From assembly GCA_022036555.1 (NCBI GenBank), contig CM039126.1, positions 16,587,263-16,651,262 of the forward strand: a DNA stretch of 64,000 nucleotides, in the 5' to 3' direction. The notes beneath the pieces were generated by a model that worked only from the letters and a program-made list of their open reading frames with translations, did not search any database and was not told the origin of the DNA. The DNA is from Microstegium vimineum (taxonomy: Eukaryota > Streptophyta > Magnoliopsida > Poales > Poaceae). The translations under genes and the position numbers were made by a program. Of the stretch, positions 35,291 to 47,271 are shown piece after piece. Position 1 is the first letter of the stretch; each line of letters starts with the position of its first letter.

Positions 35291-36107
35291 GGCTCAAATT
35301 GCACTTCACTGCGTCGCTCTGGATGCTACTGCAAGGTGGGGTCCGAACCAAAGCGCATGCGTTCGGATCTCCTCGGTTTACTGATCTTAGTACAGAAACA
35401 GACACCATCCGGACGCTAAACGTGGTCCGGACGTGTGACTCCGGATAGCGTCCAGACAGGTGGGAGCTCTCTGTTAGCTCTCTGCAAGGTGTCCGAACTC
35501 TACCTCTTGTCCAGATCAGGTTCTTCGGACAATGTCCAGACCGAATTCTGCTCTCGGGTGCTCTCTGCATAGGGTCCGGACGCTATAGCATGTCCGGACC
35601 CTTTACTGTTCACAGCGTCTGGACGCGCTAAAACTGTCGAGCAAACCATAGGACTTACTAGCGTCTAGAGCTCTTTCTCGAGCTAGATCAGCACACTTCC
35701 AACATGGAAGTTTCTCAACTTGGTTCAAGGACTATTTCTAAAGCTGCCTAGTGCTAGTTTTCACAAGTGTGCACCACACCTAATCACTTAGCCTCTCCTA
35801 GGTCAAGTTACTAGATAGTACCCCCCTTAATAGTACGACCAAAGGAAAAATAAAGGTGCTAAACTACTCTAAGTGTCTCTCATCTCCAATTGACACTTAG
35901 ACCTAGTCTAAGCTTCAACCTTGTCGCCAATCCTTTGAAAACGGAAGCGATTCCGTTAAGGGGCACGAATACCATTGATAGCCCAATCAACCAACCATTA
36001 CTATTACCATGACCTAACATTCTTATTGCCTCTGCAAAACACACGTTAGTCATAGTAATCTTGCATTATCGTTAATCACCGAAACACTAGGGGCCTAGAT
36101 GCTTTCA

Positions 36108-36122
36108 ATCTCCCCCTTTTTG
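36108..36122 (-). other. Polypurine tract of the SIRE element
   Basis: The minus strand reads AAAAAGGGGGAGAT directly before the 3' LTR start TGAAAGCATC. The 430 bases between this tract and the extra ORF (36123-36553) show no gene. Confidence 0.75.
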
Positions 36123-36553
36123 GTGATTGACGACAATATGCCATAGAGTATGAATAGAGAGTTTTATTTTGGTTTTCAAGTGACTTGGCTTATCTAAGCA
36201 TGGGTTAGTGAATATGAAAGAGTAATACATGCTTAAATAATCCAAGCCACAACATGTACTGAGGATATGAATCGAGTACGAGTACATGAGATATGCTCAA
36301 CACAAATATATATCAAAGTAAAGCGCGAAAGCATATCATTTAGTAAAAGCATGTGACATACCATAAATAAGAGAGAAACACATATGTCACAAGCAAGAGT
36401 AGCATCACACATATAGACAAATGCATGGAAAGCGATAAACATGATGGATGAGTACGAGAAGGATAACATATCAAAAGAACCAAATCCCTCTCTCATCTCC
36501 CCCTAACTCTAGCATACTCTGTCTCTCCCCCTTTAGCAACAAAGCACCAAAAA

Positions 36554-39371
36554 CTAAGCGTCGGGTGCAGGAGGAGCAGTCAGGTTATGAGCACAGAAGT
36601 CAAACTGTGTGTAGTAGAAGTCGGGGCTCGAGTCATCATCAACACTCTAAGCTGCTTTGTCTGGAGCTGCTGTGGGAGAGGTAGCTGTCACAGGAGCAGT
36701 AGTTGCGGAAGTAGAAGTTGTAGCATCGGCCACTGACTCTGCTGGTGTATTTGACGGCTGAGTCTCCGGTACCATGGACTCAGTCGGTGTCGGTGCCTCT
36801 ATACTAGGCAAGTCTAAAGCTGGAGCTGGCACTGAGGGAGCAACCTCTTACTCTGTAGCAGGGACTAGAAGTGGTGTCTCTGACACTGAAACCTCAACGG
36901 TCTATCCCTGGGGCACATAGGCCGCTAGAGTCTCGTCTGGCTGGACCACTGGTGGAGTAGTAACAGCAGTCGAAGGGTCCTAAGGTGCAAGCTCTGATGA
37001 AGCCACTGATGAAGGTAGGGTACCTCCTATCTGAGGTGCGGGCTTCGGCGAAGAAGGCTAGTAGTCAGTAGGACTAGCAAGGCCAGTGAGGGCATTGTAG
37101 CTAGCGGAGAGGTCATGTGCTGTAGCACCAAAACCAACAGACGCTGAGTATGGGGTAAACCCTGTAGTGATCGGCGTGAACTGCGTCATCTGCCTGACTG
37201 AGTCAAACCACTGACTGACTTGACGAACTGACGACTGAAACTAAGTAGATGGACTTACACTCTGATGTCCACCAGAGGACTGTGTAGCTGGAGTGGGAGT
37301 CACTGGTCAAGACGGTCCTCGAGGCGTAGCCGGCTGACCCAAGTACTGTGTAGTGGAAACCACTAGCTGACCATAGTATAAAGTCGAGGGTGTCAGGTGC
37401 TGGACGTAGTAAGGTACTCCAGGTGGCGGAGGCTGAACTGTGTGCCTCGCAAACTAACCAAGCTGAGGCGAAGCTGAGGGACCTGCAAACTGCCCAAACG
37501 GAGGTGCAACTGAAGAACTAGGTGGCGGGCCAAGCTGAAACTGAGGTGGCCGCTGAAAACCAGGTAGAGGAGGAGCTCCTGTGTGCTGAATAATGTGACT
37601 CATGAAGTGCAGAGTCTGAGCTTGGGAGGCAAGAAGCTGCTGCTGGAACTGATCCTGTCGAGCCTGGACCTGAGTGATCATCGTGACCATCGAATCCTGG
37701 GATGCCTCTAACCTGTCCAAGATCCTGAAGAGAGCGGGGTCGGACTGAGCTGGTGGTGGAGCTGTGTTGGAAGGTCCGGCCTCTGCATCATGAGATGCTG
37801 CTGGACGAGGTGGAATAGGACGGTAGTCCTCATTGTCGTTGTCAGAGGGAATCAGCGAAGTGCCCTGATCTAGGTCCTCCTGTTGGTCTAAGTCAGCAAG
37901 CTCCGCCTATGCAACTGCTTTGATCGCCTCATCCTGGGCATCAATATCATCCATCTCTCTAGCCGATACACCACGGCGAATCCCCCCTGAGAACTCTACT
38001 GCCACGGCAACCATCGATCATTGCACTAATCTTGTAGATTGGAAACACTGACGGTGAGTGCTCAAGCTCGCAAAAAATCCCTGGCACACTGCAAAGAGAG
38101 AGAACCAACAAGGAACAGATCCAATGCCCGTAGGGTAGCTGCCTCCGAGAAACAATACCACTTGCTATGGTATCCTCCATCTCACACACTATGAAGTCTG
38201 CAATGTCGAACAGTGTCTGCCTCACTATCGCTGCCAGAAGGTACTGCTCGAGGTTTGTGAGCACGTCACGGTAATCGGTGCAAGGATGAAGAGTGCGCCT
38301 CAACACGTCGTTGATGAGATGAACGTAAGAGTGCAACTCGGCAGGGGTCCGACTAGCACCAAGACCAAATGGAGGACGGAAGTAGGGTGGAATGTGGTCG
38401 GTATCGGGTGTAGTGCCTCCAATAGCTCGGCGGGAAGGGTCACACACATTGTAGAACTGCTCGTGTAGCCGAAGGTCAGCCTCAGTCAAGTGAAAACGAG
38501 CTCGGAAGTCTGTCAATTAAGTCCTGTGGCACTTGCCTCTGAAGGTGTACTGGAAGAACACGTGGTTCGGGTCTATCCAAAGTGAAGCGTAGAACTCCCG
38601 GACCCAATGCTCAATGTAGTTTCCCGAGTGGCCTAGTAGGTTAGCCAACCCAAGAAGGTACGTGAGTAGAGTTCGAAGCACCTCCCCACCGGTAGCCACT
38701 ATGTGCTCGAGAGGGCACACTCGGTGTGGTCGTAGCTGAATCCTCATCGTACGTGCTACATCGTAGAAGTACTCGTGGTGAGGGTGCCACCAGCCTGGAG
38801 AAGCGTCTGGGTGCCACTGAACTAGACACTAGTCCTCAAGCTCAATCATTCGCAGCTCACACACCTGCTGGGTAGTTGCCAAGCTGAGGTTGAGGTGCAC
38901 GAGCATCACTGGGGGCCCTGCAAGAGATGGTGGTGGCGGAGCTGCTCTCGAAACTCGGTCTCCCCAATGAGGACCCTCAGGGCGAGGAGCAACCTCAACA
39001 TGGGTGCGAGAGGAGCGACATAGTGGAGGAGTCTGAGCTGTCTCTGCTAACTCTGTTGTCTCTAAAGTCAGAGTAGCCTCAACAGTTGCTGCTGGTGCCT
39101 AAGAAGACTGTGTCAGCTGAGCTCGGGCTGCCGGTGAAGCTGTAGAAGTACGAGTATGAGTGCGGGTGCCAATACGAAGCCCAGCACCACGCTCTGCTCT
39201 GTCGTCTACCTCTGATGCTGCTATGGCTTCCTGAGCATCTCTTTCAAGAAGCTTCTGCTTCTTGCTAGGGGGCTTCTCCTTCGCCTTCCCCTTCTCCTGA
39301 GCTAAGGAAGGGCGAGTGCGAGGCGGGTCGTCACCACCGGGACCACCTCCGACGTTCTTCACCCGAGCCAT
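36554..39371 (-). pseudogene. Extra ORF downstream of pol in the SIRE element, decayed
   Basis: Starts at ATG 39371 (MARVKNVGGGPGGDDPPR) with a basic Lys-rich N-terminus (KGKAKEKPPSKKQK). A central conserved-looking block lies about 38830-38120 (EHWVREFYASLWIDPNHVFF, FRARFHLTEADLRLHEQFY), resembling the 'putative plant transposon protein' families. A Gln/Pro/Ser-rich C-terminus follows (a helical QARQDQFQQQLLASQAQ segment near 37650). It likely ends at TAG 36554-36556. Stops occur at 38517-38519, 37959-37961, 37454-37456 and 36647-36649, with a frame change near 37.9 kb. It occupies the position of the env-like ORF of SIRE elements, but I see no signal peptide or membrane segment. Function unknown. 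Confidence 0.6.
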
Positions 39372-39987
39372 ACTGATCAATCAAGCAATCAATCTGAAAG
39401 AGTCCCAAATGCCACTGCCACTGAATATCACCTGAGAAATCCCACTGTCAAGCAACACACTGTCTCTGACAAGAAACCACTGACAATCTCGTGAGGCTTT
39501 GCCTCAATCCATACTCGCGGGCTTTGCCCTGAGTTCTCTATCATAACCACTAACTCGACTGCGAAGACGGAATAGATGGAATACATATAAGCAACATATA
39601 CATCTAGAGGTGCGAAAAGCCTAAAGAAGCAAGCATTAGGTAAGTAAGAATGAATTGTCGGCTACCTTAGGTAAGTAGCGTGTCGAATCAGCGCACGTCG
39701 GGCAACGGACCGGGACACCACGGCGAAAGAATCGACGATGGCTAAAGCATGTGATCGACGAGTCGAAGAAGAAACCCTAGGGAGGGTAGGCAGAAGTGAC
39801 CCTAGGGGAGGTGGGAGCTTGCTGTGGTGGTGGTGCTAGGGAGGGGGGTTAGGGTTCTAGGGAGGAAACCAAGGGGGTGAAATGGGTCTGCTCGGCGTGG
39901 GGCAGAGCAGGGCGGACGAGGGATAGGGGCATCGACTGTGAGGAGCGCGCGCGGTGGAGGTAGGGCGACGGCGGTGTGCGAGCATAG

Positions 39988-41679
39988 TGTTGGCACCAAG
40001 AATGATACACTTTTATATACCCAAGATGTTGCCAACAACCTCAGGATCAAGGATAAAACAATCACATCATGAGCATACTTTATCAAATAACAAGTTCCAC
40101 ATGTCCATGAAGTATGCGAATGCAGGAATGAAGAAATGGAGCAAAGGAGAGCTAGTGGGACCCACATAGGGGTCAGCCAACCACCCTATGGGCTCACCAG
40201 CTCTCACCCTTGGCCATGATCCAGGAGAAGCACCTCAGAGTGAATTCCAACCCTTGGATCACTCTGTGCTTTCTCCCAACGGCTCACATGCGAAGCACGT
40301 GGATCCATGAGCCCACATCAAGGAGATCAACGTGACAAATACCTCAGAACAAACAACCAACACCAATGACAAGTGGGACCAGCACCTGGAAGGCTGAGGT
40401 AGGCCAGAGACCCCAAGGGGGGGTCGGCCGACCTATGCCTGGGCCCACAAGCCCCCACTTGGTCACTGACCAGTGGGGCTGCATCTAGAAGGTGGAGGAT
40501 GGCCCACAGGCCATAGGGGGGGTCGGCCAACCTCCCCCTAGGTCGGTTCAGCACCTGCCAACCGCCATACTCACTAACACATGTTGGAAATCAGCACCAT
40601 CCATCCTAAGGTGGTTCAGAGTTGGTTGGATTCAAGGGTGGAGAATTGAAGCCTCTTGGATCGCTGATGTGGCAATGGAGTAGCCCCTACTCCACCTCCC
40701 ACTATAAATAGAGGCTCATACCCCCCTCTCTACACATGGTGAAGAAGCCTACAAGATCTATTCCTTAGATTGTTCTAGTAGTTAGTCTAGAGTGGGAATT
40801 AGAGTTGAGTCGAGCTGCGCTCGGGATTTCGGGAGTCATCTTCTAGAAAGTCTGGTATAGCTCTTGTATCTTTCCTTCTTTGTAAGACTATCTTATTCAA
40901 TATATTACTTTTCCTCTACTTTACTTAGTATTTACTTTGAGCATTACTCTAGTATTGTTATATGCTTTTGCTTATTACTAGCCTTTACATCAATAGTCTG
41001 TGATCCTTGTGGCCTTTCCCGTATGTGGTCATTTCCTATCATAGGGTGCTTTGATTATAGATCGTAGTCAAAGTAGTAAGTTGTGTGTAAGCATGGTGCT
41101 TATACATCATCTTACCCTTGGTTACCGCTTGTTGCACGGATTGTTTGTGGTAGCTAGCAAGAGAGTGACAGCCTTGTCTAGTCTTTGTATTCCACCACGT
41201 GTTTTTAGGCAAGTTCTTAAAAGGTAAGGCCCCCGTAAGAAGAGGGCGCGGTCCGGTAGGAGTTTTGTCCTCCTACTGATCTATCCCCTCGCCTAGCATA
41301 CTTGTATTGAGGAGACAAACTATAGTGTTTAGACTAATTAATTTGCTAAGTATATTGATGTAGAGTGAATTACACAGAAGCCCCTTTACTCTCTCGTTGT
41401 CCTCCCACCTAGCTATACTATCTAGTCCGTTCTAAGTATCATTTACCTTGGCTTATTCATTCATCAACCCTTCCTATCACATATATCATTTACCCCCCTA
41501 TACTAGTTGATACTAAGTTAAAGTGCTCTCTAGGATCTTTCTCTAATTATCATTTCTAGCCCAGCTTTCCCTTGGGAAAATATAAATTACGATACCTTGG
41601 AATACTCCTGGGTGAAGTGCTACAGCGGTATAATCTGTGCGCTTGCAGATTTATCCAATAGTCATAATAAATACCAACA
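39988..41679. mobile_element. Solo LTR inside the SIRE element
   Basis: 1692 bp with short terminal inverted repeats TGTTGG...CCAACA. Contains a TATA box (CTATAAATAGAGG near 40703) and several copies of GGGGGGTCGGCC-type sequence (40420, 40515), but no coding sequence. The flanks (CATAG left, CACGA right) do not match, so it may be a product of recombination between different copies or have a mutated TSD. GC-rich SIRE sequence resumes on both sides. Confidence 0.6.
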
Positions 41680-42230
41680 CACGACGTGGAGTGCGCTGGG
41701 CGAGGAGCGAACGAGCGCGCGGACCCGTGGGGAGGTGGCGAGGCGGGTGGTGCGGCCAGCGGTGGGAGTCGCCGGTGGCGAGGTGCGGTGGGCGGCGCGA
41801 ATGGCGGTGGCAGCGGATGCGGCGTACGAGCGAGGGTCGAACAGAACATTAGGGAGCAAAGACACAACAAAGTAAGCACTTGATGGCTTTTCATGCGCAA
41901 CGCGCGGACTCCAGACGCAAAGGAGCGTCCGGACGGGGGGATCTGGACCAAAAGGAGCACCGTCCGGGTGAAAGTGCTCTCTTTAACCTATTTATTCGGA
42001 TGCAAAACAGGGTCCGGACAGTAGGCACAGTAGCATTCGGAGCCACTGTGTGAGGAGGATGCATAGTGGGGGGGGGCGACCGGACGCAGACGCATTGGTC
42101 CGGACGGCAGAAATCGCGCGTCCGGACCAAGAGCCCGGAGTTGAGACATAGAGCACAGAGAGGATCCGAACGCAAGAACGTGTCCGGGCAGGGATCAAAG
42201 TAGCGTTCGGAGGGTAGTCCGGAGCCAGAA
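41680..42230. repeat. GC-rich block and TCCGGAC-motif cluster between SIRE pol and extra ORF
   Basis: 41680-41870 is GC-rich with overlapping open frames on both strands and no domain. 41885-42230 carries about eight variants of GCGTCCGGAC, the same motif that fills the SIRE LTRs and the second solo LTR. 42231-42674 holds nothing recognisable. Confidence 0.5.
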
Positions 42231-42674
42231 ATGCACTAATTTTTTTCTATCTCTCCCTTGCTCTCTCCCAAGCCATTTCCAACACAAAGAAGATTCAAAT
42301 AAACACTTTTTGGACATGGTATGAGAACCGTCACTCAAACCCTCATGGTTTTTCAAATAGATAGCCATAGGCTTAGCTGTTTTATGAAAATAGGTCGATA
42401 AAAGAGGGCAAGGAGCACCATAAGGCCATTAGTAGGGGTATAGTAACAACTTGAGCTTGGAATGCTCCTCCTAAAGTGGACGAACTTAGCGGATGCTCAA
42501 AACTTAACCGAAAAAGAACGATCAGGCAACAAACATGCATATGCAATGCAATACTTGAATTTGAATCTAGTTGCTTGTCAAGTTTAAACCTCGATGAAGC
42601 TTCTTCACATGCTTGTGGGCGGTTATCTTAACCGAGTTGGACAAGCCTATGTGCACATACAAAATTTAAACATG

Positions 42675-44614
42675 TCATATATTACAATGAATGCAAGGTA
42701 CCAACACAAGATCATTTTTAGTGAAGTTACTTAGATCAACCACATTTAGTTCATTTCTCAACCTACAAATGGTTGCTTCATCAAGGGATTTTGTGAAGAT
42801 ATCTGCCAATTGATCTTCGCCTCTTACACCCACTAGTGATATATCTCTCTTTGAAACATGATCCCTTAGAAAGTGGTGGTGAATATCAATGTGCTTTGTG
42901 CGGGAGTGTTGAACGGGGTTGTTTGCAAGTTTTACCGCACTTTCATTAGCACAAAGAAGTGGTACACTTTTAAGTTCAATTCCATAGTCTAGAAGAGTTT
43001 GTTTCATGTATAGGATTTGTGCACAACAAGCTCCAGCGGCTATGTATTCCGCTTCCGCGGTAGACAAGGCCACACTATTTTGTTTCTTAGATGACCATGA
43101 TACAAGTGATCTTCCAAGAAAATGGCAACCTCTAGAGGTACTCTTCCTATCAACTTTGCAACCGGCGTAATCCGAATTGGAGCAGCCCACTAGTTGAAAA
43201 GTAGCTCCTTTGAGATACCAAAGGCCATTGCTTGGGGTGTGCTTTATGTATCTAAGGATTTTTTTACGGCACTTAGGTGTGATTCCTTAGGTTTTGATTG
43301 AAATCTAGCATGCATATATACACTAAACATGATGTCGGTCCTAGATGCGTTAAGATACAACAAACTACCAATCATAGAACGGTAGAGAGTTTGATCAATA
43401 GGTTTACCATCCTCATCAAGGTCGAGGTGTCCATTTGTAGGCATTGGGGTCTTGATTGACTTACAATCGTCCATCTTGAACTTCTTTAGCACATCATTGG
43501 TATACTTCTCTTGAGATACAAATGTGCCTTCTCTCAATTGCTTCACTTGAAACCCAAGGAATAAGGTAAGCTCTCCAATCATGGACATCTCAAATTCCTT
43601 TGACATCAAGTCTCCAAATTCCTTGAAATGATCTTCATTCGTTGAGCCAAAGATAATGTCATCAACATATACTTGACAAATGAAGATATCTCTGTCTTGC
43701 TTCTTGGTGAATAGTGTTGTATCAACCTTCCCAATAGTGAATCCCTTCTTGAAGAGGAAGTCCCGAAGACGCTCATACCAAGCTCTAGGGGCTTGCTTTA
43801 GCCCATATAGCGCCTTGGACAACCTATAAACATGGTTAGGATATCTAGGGTCCTCAAAACCGGGAGGTTGGTTAACATAGACTAGTTCATTTATGAAGCC
43901 ATTTAAGAATGCACTTTTCACATCCATTTGATATAGTTTCATGCCATGGTGTGATTCATATGAAAGGAGGATACGGATGGCTTCAAGTATTGCAACCGAT
44001 GCAAAGGTCTCCCCAAAATCCAAGCCTTCAACTTGGGAGAACCCCTTTGCAACTAGCCTTGCCTTGTTTCTAACCACTTGACCTTGATCATCTTGCTTGT
44101 TGCGGAACACCCACTTTGTTCCTATCACTCTTGCACCTTGTGGCTTTGCTTCTAGAGTCCACACCTGATTGCGGGTGAACTTGTTCAATTCTTCATGCAT
44201 AGCATTCAACCAATCCGGATTCTCAAGCGCTTCCTCTGCACAAGTATGCTCAACACAAGACACAAAGGAGTGATGTTCAATAAATGAAGAAAGCTTTTGG
44301 GACTGAGTCATTACTCCCCTTGAAGGACTCCCAATGATGAGTTCTTGTGGATGTGATTGGAGTATGGGTGCAGATCTTCTATCAACCACTTGAGGAGGAG
44401 GATTAGGTGCATCAACATCTTGAGCTTGAGCCTCTACTTGAGCTTGAGGGATGAATGTGTCTTCATTTGTTTCCCTCACTTTGTCGTCATCATATTTAGG
44501 CTCTTGTGATGGAGAATGGTGAGCATTTGCATTATCTTCAACTTCAACCACCACTTGATTTTCTTCTTTGGGGTGGATTGCACCGGTAGGCATGTTCTTC
44601 ATAGCCTCCCTCAA
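42675..44614 (-). pseudogene. pol: SIRE pol: reverse transcriptase and RNase H
   Basis: Copia RT (RVT_2) frame 44614-43244: TKWVFRNKQDDQG, ARLVAKGFSQVEGLDFGETF, MDVKSAFLNG, ALYGLKQAPRAWYERL, and the YVDD catalytic box at 43658-43669. The frame is lost at a 7-base A run (43259-43265). RNase H continues in another frame from about 43260 to 42675 (SNSDYAGCKVDRKSTSRG, ALSTAEAEYIAA, HIDIHHHFLRDHV, ADIFTKSLDE). Apart from this frameshift the two parts look well kept. Confidence 0.92.
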
Positions 44615-44686
44615 TGGTTCATCACCTACATAATCAAGATTTTCATTTGCTCCTTGGGAGCCATTAGTCTCATCAAATTCTAAGTC

Positions 44687-45960
44687 TTATGTTTCTTCAA
44701 CTAAGCTGGTGGCTTGGTTAAATACACGATATGCTTTGGATTTCAAAGAATAACCAACTAGGAAGCCAATATCACATCTTCTTTGAAACTTCCCTAAATG
44801 TTGACGCTTCTTGTAGATGTATACCTTGCACCCAAACACCCTAAAGAATGATACATCCAGCTTCTTTCCATTAAGCAACTCATATGGTGTCTTCTTCAAG
44901 AATCTTTGGATGAACAATCTATTAGAAGCATAGCATGCGGTGTTGATAGCTTTGGCCCAAAACTTCTCCGAGGTGTTGTACTCATCTAGCATAGTTCTTG
45001 CAAGTGTAATCAATGTCCGGTTCTTCCTCTCAACCACTCCATTTTTTTGTGGTGTATATGTAGCGGACACTTCATGCTTGATCCCAACTTCATCACAATA
45101 TTCTTCAATTCTTGTGTTGATAAACTTGGTGCCATTGTCACTTCTAATTTTCTTGATTTCCACATCAAACTCATTTTGGGCTCTCTTAGCAAACTTCTTG
45201 AAGGAGCTTGTGGCTTCCCATTTGTCATGAAGAAAGAACACCCATGTGTATCTTGAATAGTCATCCACAATCACAAGACAAAAGAGGTTGCCACCCAAAC
45301 TAGCATATGTTGTAGGTCCAAATAAATCCATGTGAAGTAGCTCAAGACCTCTTGATGTTGACAGGAATGCTTTGTGGGGGTGAGTGTTGGCAACTTGCTT
45401 GCCAGCTTGACATGCACTACAAAGCTTATCCTTTTCAAACACAACATCCTTGATGCCTCTAACCATTTACTTCTTCAATAGCTTCTTGAGTGTAGACATT
45501 CCAACATGAGCTAGCCTTCTATGCCACAACCAACCAAGAGATGACTTACTGAACAAGCATATTTGGAGGTTGACATCATTTGATGAGAAATCCACAAGGT
45601 AGAGGTTATTGTGCCAGAAGCCTTTGAATATTACTTGACTATCATCAATCTTGGACACAACAACTTCATTTGGAGTGAATAGGCATTGAAAACCAAGATC
45701 ACACAATTGACCAACCGAGAGTAAGTTGAAGCTCAATGATGCAACTAGCAAGACATTTGATATTGAATGATCATTTGAGATTACCACTTTTCCAAGTCCT
45801 TTGACCTTTCCCTTTGAATTGTCCCCAAATGTAATCTTGTATTGATTGTTGTCATCTTCTTCCAATGAGGTGAACATCATATCCGGCGGTCACCGGTCAT
45901 ATCTTGAGTGCAACCACTATCTATCACCCAATGACTTCCATCGGTCTTGTAGTTCACCTA
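44687..45960 (-). pseudogene. pol: SIRE protease, GAG-pre-integrase and integrase
   Basis: Protease motif WVIDSGCTQDM is at about 45910-45940, followed by a frameshift near 45880-45890. The GAG-pre-integrase block with LWHRRLAHVGMSTL lies near 45510. TAA at 45467-45469 interrupts it. Integrase core 45466-44690: HMDLFGPTTYA, IRSDNGTKF, TPQKNGVVERKNRT, so Asp-Asp-Glu are all present. TAA at 44687-44689 separates it from the linker to RT (44686-44615), which is in the same frame. Confidence 0.9.
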
Positions 45961-45973
45961 CACACACAAGAGA

Positions 45974-47271
45974 TCAAGCTTGTTGTTTAGGCACCCATTG
46001 AGTACGGGGGCTCATTGCTTTCTCTACTAGTGACTTAGAAACCCATAGTGTCTTTGGTCTATTATTGTTAGGTGGTCCTAAGAACACAACTTGTGTCATT
46101 CCCTTGGCATCCTTATTGATGATGTAGTGAGCATTGTATGCAGATGGCCTAGTGTGCTTGGGCAAGGGTTGTGGAGGTGGTGTCACACAATCATGAGCAA
46201 AGTGTCCTTGCTTCCCACACTCAAAGCATGTTTTTGTCTTGGGCTTTGGCTTTGCTTGATAGAAGTACTTGGCTTGTTGTTGATATTGAGCTTTGGCTTT
46301 GGCTTTGGCCTTCTTCACTTGAGCGGACTTGTAACCAATATCGGCCTTGTCATTCTTCATGACGATGTTCATGAGGAGCTCACTTTGAAGATTGTGGCCC
46401 TTGGTGAACTTCTCCATTCCAATGGCAAGATGGTTCTTCTCATTCTTTAACCTCTTGTTCTCTTCTCTAAGCATATCAATCTCAAGTGCCACATTGTAGT
46501 CTTCATCTTGTGTTTCAATCACTATTGACTTGGTTGACTTGAGCTTGATAAGATCTTTCTTGAGCTTATCATTCTCATTCTTGATCTTGATGTAGTCATC
46601 ATAGTGATCCGCCACAACCACTTGCTTGCCTTTGCACTTAGGCTCTTGCTCAATGGGCTCAATAATCAAATCATCACAAGATGTGCCAATGTCAATCTTG
46701 ACAATGGGTTAGTAGCAACATGTGAATCATTCTCAAGATATTCATTTGCAATAAGGAGAGTATCATAGTTTATCTTTACTTTGGTGTACTCTTCCTTAAG
46801 CTTGTTATGTTTGGCTTTAAGCTCTTGTGTTGTCCTCTCTAGCTTATCATGTTTCTCATTTAGCTCTTTGAGAGAGGATTTGAGCTCCTTAGCATGTGAG
46901 GATAAGGATTTGTTTTCACTTATTAGCTCATTACTAGCATTTGAGGTTACTTCAAGTTTAGCAAGCAAGTCATCATTTTCTTTTTCAAGCTTCTCATTTT
47001 TAGCTTTCTTCTTCTTAACAATTTTAGTGTATTTAGCAAGCAATTTTATGAGTTCATCATAAGAGGGAGCTTGGTATTCATCATCACTTTCACTACCACT
47101 ATCATCACTTTCCTATACTTTAGATTGTACCTTTCGGTCACCTTTGGCCATAAGGCATAAGTGTGTAGAGGATGTAGTAGTAGAAGATGAAGATGGTGGA
47201 GGATGCAATGAAGTCCCAATGATGAGTGCGGCCAACCTCACATAATCACTATCATCATCGGATGAATCACT
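45974..47271 (-). pseudogene. gag: SIRE gag C-terminal coiled coil with second zinc knuckle
   Basis: Continues the gag frame after TGA 47272-47274. It has an acidic Ser/Asp stretch, then a Lys/Glu/Leu coiled coil (about 47040-46750) and a frame change near 46700. A second coiled coil follows, then a Lys/Ala/Gln stretch and the CCHC knuckle CFECGKQGHFAHDC (near 46215). It ends at TAG 45974-45976, just before the protease. A long gag with two knuckles and coiled coils fits SIRE-lineage copia. Confidence 0.75.

Larger units (their letters stand above)
20999..36107 (-). repeat. 3' LTR of the SIRE element, split by a gypsy insertion
   Basis: Two pieces, 20999-21731 and 35291-36107, together match 48410-51859 without its own insertion. 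The plus-strand edges are TGAAAGGATCAAG and GATGCTTTCA. GGCTC is duplicated at 21727-21731 and 35291-35295. The second piece contains a cluster of TCCGGAC-type motifs (35330-35660). Confidence 0.92.

Noticed and set aside
41556..42198. Overlapping GC-rich frames on both strands near 41.6-42.2 kb
   Set aside because: Base-composition openness; no domain, and they cross the solo-LTR edge and the TCCGGAC cluster.
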